7,990 bases of DNA, taken from contig JAOTYN010000186.1 in assembly GCA_029861825.1 (NCBI GenBank), positions 1 through 7,990 on the forward strand, given 5' to 3'. Below are positions 6,937 through 7,990 of the stretch, piece after piece. The translations under genes were made by a program, and so were the position numbers. Each line of letters starts with the position of its first letter. The stretch's first letter is position 1. This DNA comes from Cyclobacteriaceae bacterium (GTDB lineage: Bacteria; Bacteroidota; Bacteroidia; Cytophagales; Cyclobacteriaceae). The notes under the pieces were generated by a model. It was not told where the DNA came from. It made no database searches and saw nothing but the letters and a program-made list of their open reading frames with translations.

Positions 6937-7990
6937 ATGAGAACCTACGACAGGTTTTATATCAATGGACAATGGGTTAATGCTGTTGGACAGGGTAGGA
7001 GTGAGGTGATAAATCCAGCTACCGGTGAAATTTCGGCCCGCGTACCCATGGGAAATGCAGCGGATGTCGATGCTGCGGTGGCAGCTGCCAAAGAAGCATT
7101 TGAGACCTGGTCTCAAACCTCTGCTGCAGAAAGAGAGGGGTTTTTAAGGAAACTGGCCACTGAAGCTGAAAGAAGAAATGCTGATTTGACGCAAACAATT
7201 ATCGACGAATTGGGAATGCCAATTCAGAATGCAGCTGCCTACCAGGTTGATCCACTGGGAATTATATGCGAATCTTTCGCAGACAAGGCGCATCTCATGG
7301 AGGAGGAAGAAAAGGTAGGTAACTCAATTGTCGTCAAGGAACCTATCGGCGTTTGCGTGATGATCAATCCGTGGAATTATCCGATCTGGCAGATGATTGG
7401 TAAGGTAGCTCCTGCCATGGCAGCCGGTTGTACTATGGTTGTGAAAGCCGCAAGCCAAACGCCCAGTCATCTATTCATTTTTGCTGAAATGTGCGAGGCC
7501 ATTGGACTACCGGCTGGCGTATTCAATTTTGTTCATGGAAGGGGGAGTGAAATAGGTCCCAGGTTAAGCAACCACCCGGATGTTGACCTGGTATCCTTTA
7601 CCGGATCCACGTCAGCAGGTGTACAAGTCAGTAATGCGGCTGCTCCCACTGTAAAAAGAGTTTGTTTGGAACTCGGTGGTAAATCACCCTATATTATAAC
7701 GGAGGAAGCAGACCTGGCTGCTGCAATTGACTTTGGTGTCAACGACATTATGGTGAATACGGGCCAAACCTGCAATGCATTGACCAGAATGATCATCCAT
7801 GAATCTGTTTACGATGCAGCTGTAGAATTAGCAAAGGCGAAAACAGAAGCATTGGTAGTTGGTGATCCAGGTGACCCTGATGTGTTTGTGGGACCTATGT
7901 CATCATCTAGTCAGAAACAAACGGTTATCGATTATATCAACAAGGGAGTAGCGGAGGGAGCAAGATTGGTAGAAGGAGGAACAGATATGC
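6937..7990 (+). CDS. NAD(P)+-dependent aldehyde dehydrogenase (3' truncated)
   Basis: About 351 codons are present and the frame runs off the window end; the family is usually about 470-500 aa. This is a cytoplasmic ALDH-superfamily enzyme oxidising an aldehyde to a carboxylate. The catalytic set is complete and correctly spaced: Asn147 in NPWNYP, Lys170 in VVKAAS, Glu245 in LELGGKSP, and the nucleophile Cys279 in NTGQTCNALTRM. FTGSTSAG is the Rossmann-loop motif. The overall look, especially TGQTCNALTRM and VKRVCLELGGKS, recalls the CddD-like ALDH group. The usual KPSE is KAAS, so Ser173 replaces the Glu that holds the NAD+ ribose, hinting at looser or NADP+ preference. No signal peptide is seen. 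The ATG at 6937 begins MRTYDRFYINGQWV, the standard ALDH opening. It probably belongs to the same operon as the FAD enzyme 40 bp upstream. The aldehyde is unknown. Confidence 0.94.
   Translation, partial: MRTYDRFYINGQWVNAVGQGRSEVINPATGEISARVPMGNAADVDAAVAAAKEAFETWSQTSAAEREGFLRKLATEAERRNADLTQTIIDELGMPIQNAAAYQVDPLGIICESFADKAHLMEEEEKVGNSIVVKEPIGVCVMINPWNYPIWQMIGKVAPAMAAGCTMVVKAASQTPSHLFIFAEMCEAIGLPAGVFNFVHGRGSEIGPRLSNHPDVDLVSFTGSTSAGVQVSNAAAPTVKRVCLELGGKSPYIITEEADLAAAIDFGVNDIMVNTGQTCNALTRMIIHESVYDAAVELAKAKTEALVVGDPGDPDVFVGPMSSSSQKQTVIDYINKGVAEGARLVEGGTDM

Noticed and set aside
6897..6980. 27-codon ORF overlapping the start of the ALDH gene
   Set aside because: It runs out of frame into the clearly coding ALDH N-terminus and has no recognisable features.
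6913..7116. Minus-strand ORF opposite the ALDH start
   Set aside because: It is antisense to a confidently identified ALDH N-terminus.

Overview
The window looks like ordinary chromosomal DNA from a member of the Bacteroidota, probably Cytophagia or Saprospiria-like. This is inferred from the moderate-to-low GC, A-rich translation starts with almost no Shine-Dalgarno sequence, and the style of the M1 aminopeptidase, TSUP and RhaT proteins. All six supported genes are on the + strand. No RNA gene, CRISPR array or insertion sequence was seen.

Region 1 (1-1032) is the C-terminal part of a zinc M1-family aminopeptidase; its N-terminus lies outside the window. Region 2 (1033-1344) has no intact gene. 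It holds scattered protein-like fragments in two frames that may be a decayed beta-sandwich (golvesin-like) domain, and a perfect 14-bp palindrome just upstream of the next gene. Region 3 (1345-2205) is a TauE/SafE (TSUP) family membrane permease. A 184-bp gap follows with a possible Bacteroidota-type promoter, a 10-bp palindrome and a possible antisense gene remnant.

Region 4 (2390-7990) reads as one operon: a RhaT-type L-rhamnose/H+ symporter, then 12 bp later an L-fucose/L-arabinose isomerase-like protein, then a Tat-exported FAD-dependent oxidoreductase of the spermidine dehydrogenase (SpdH)-like family, then an NAD(P)+ aldehyde dehydrogenase cut by the window end. The first two genes suggest uptake and isomerisation of a deoxy- or aldo-sugar. 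The last two form an oxidase/dehydrogenase to aldehyde dehydrogenase pair such as could carry an amine or alcohol to a carboxylic acid. No sugar kinase or aldolase is visible, so the pathway is incomplete here and its real substrate is unknown. The junctions before and after the FAD enzyme carry chains of very short overlapping ORFs that may couple translation.

No clearly new system is demonstrated. The most interesting points are the sugar-uptake/isomerase plus SpdH-like/ALDH combination, the compartment split between the last two enzymes, the 14-bp palindrome, the possible decayed domain, and a changed cofactor-site residue in the aldehyde dehydrogenase.
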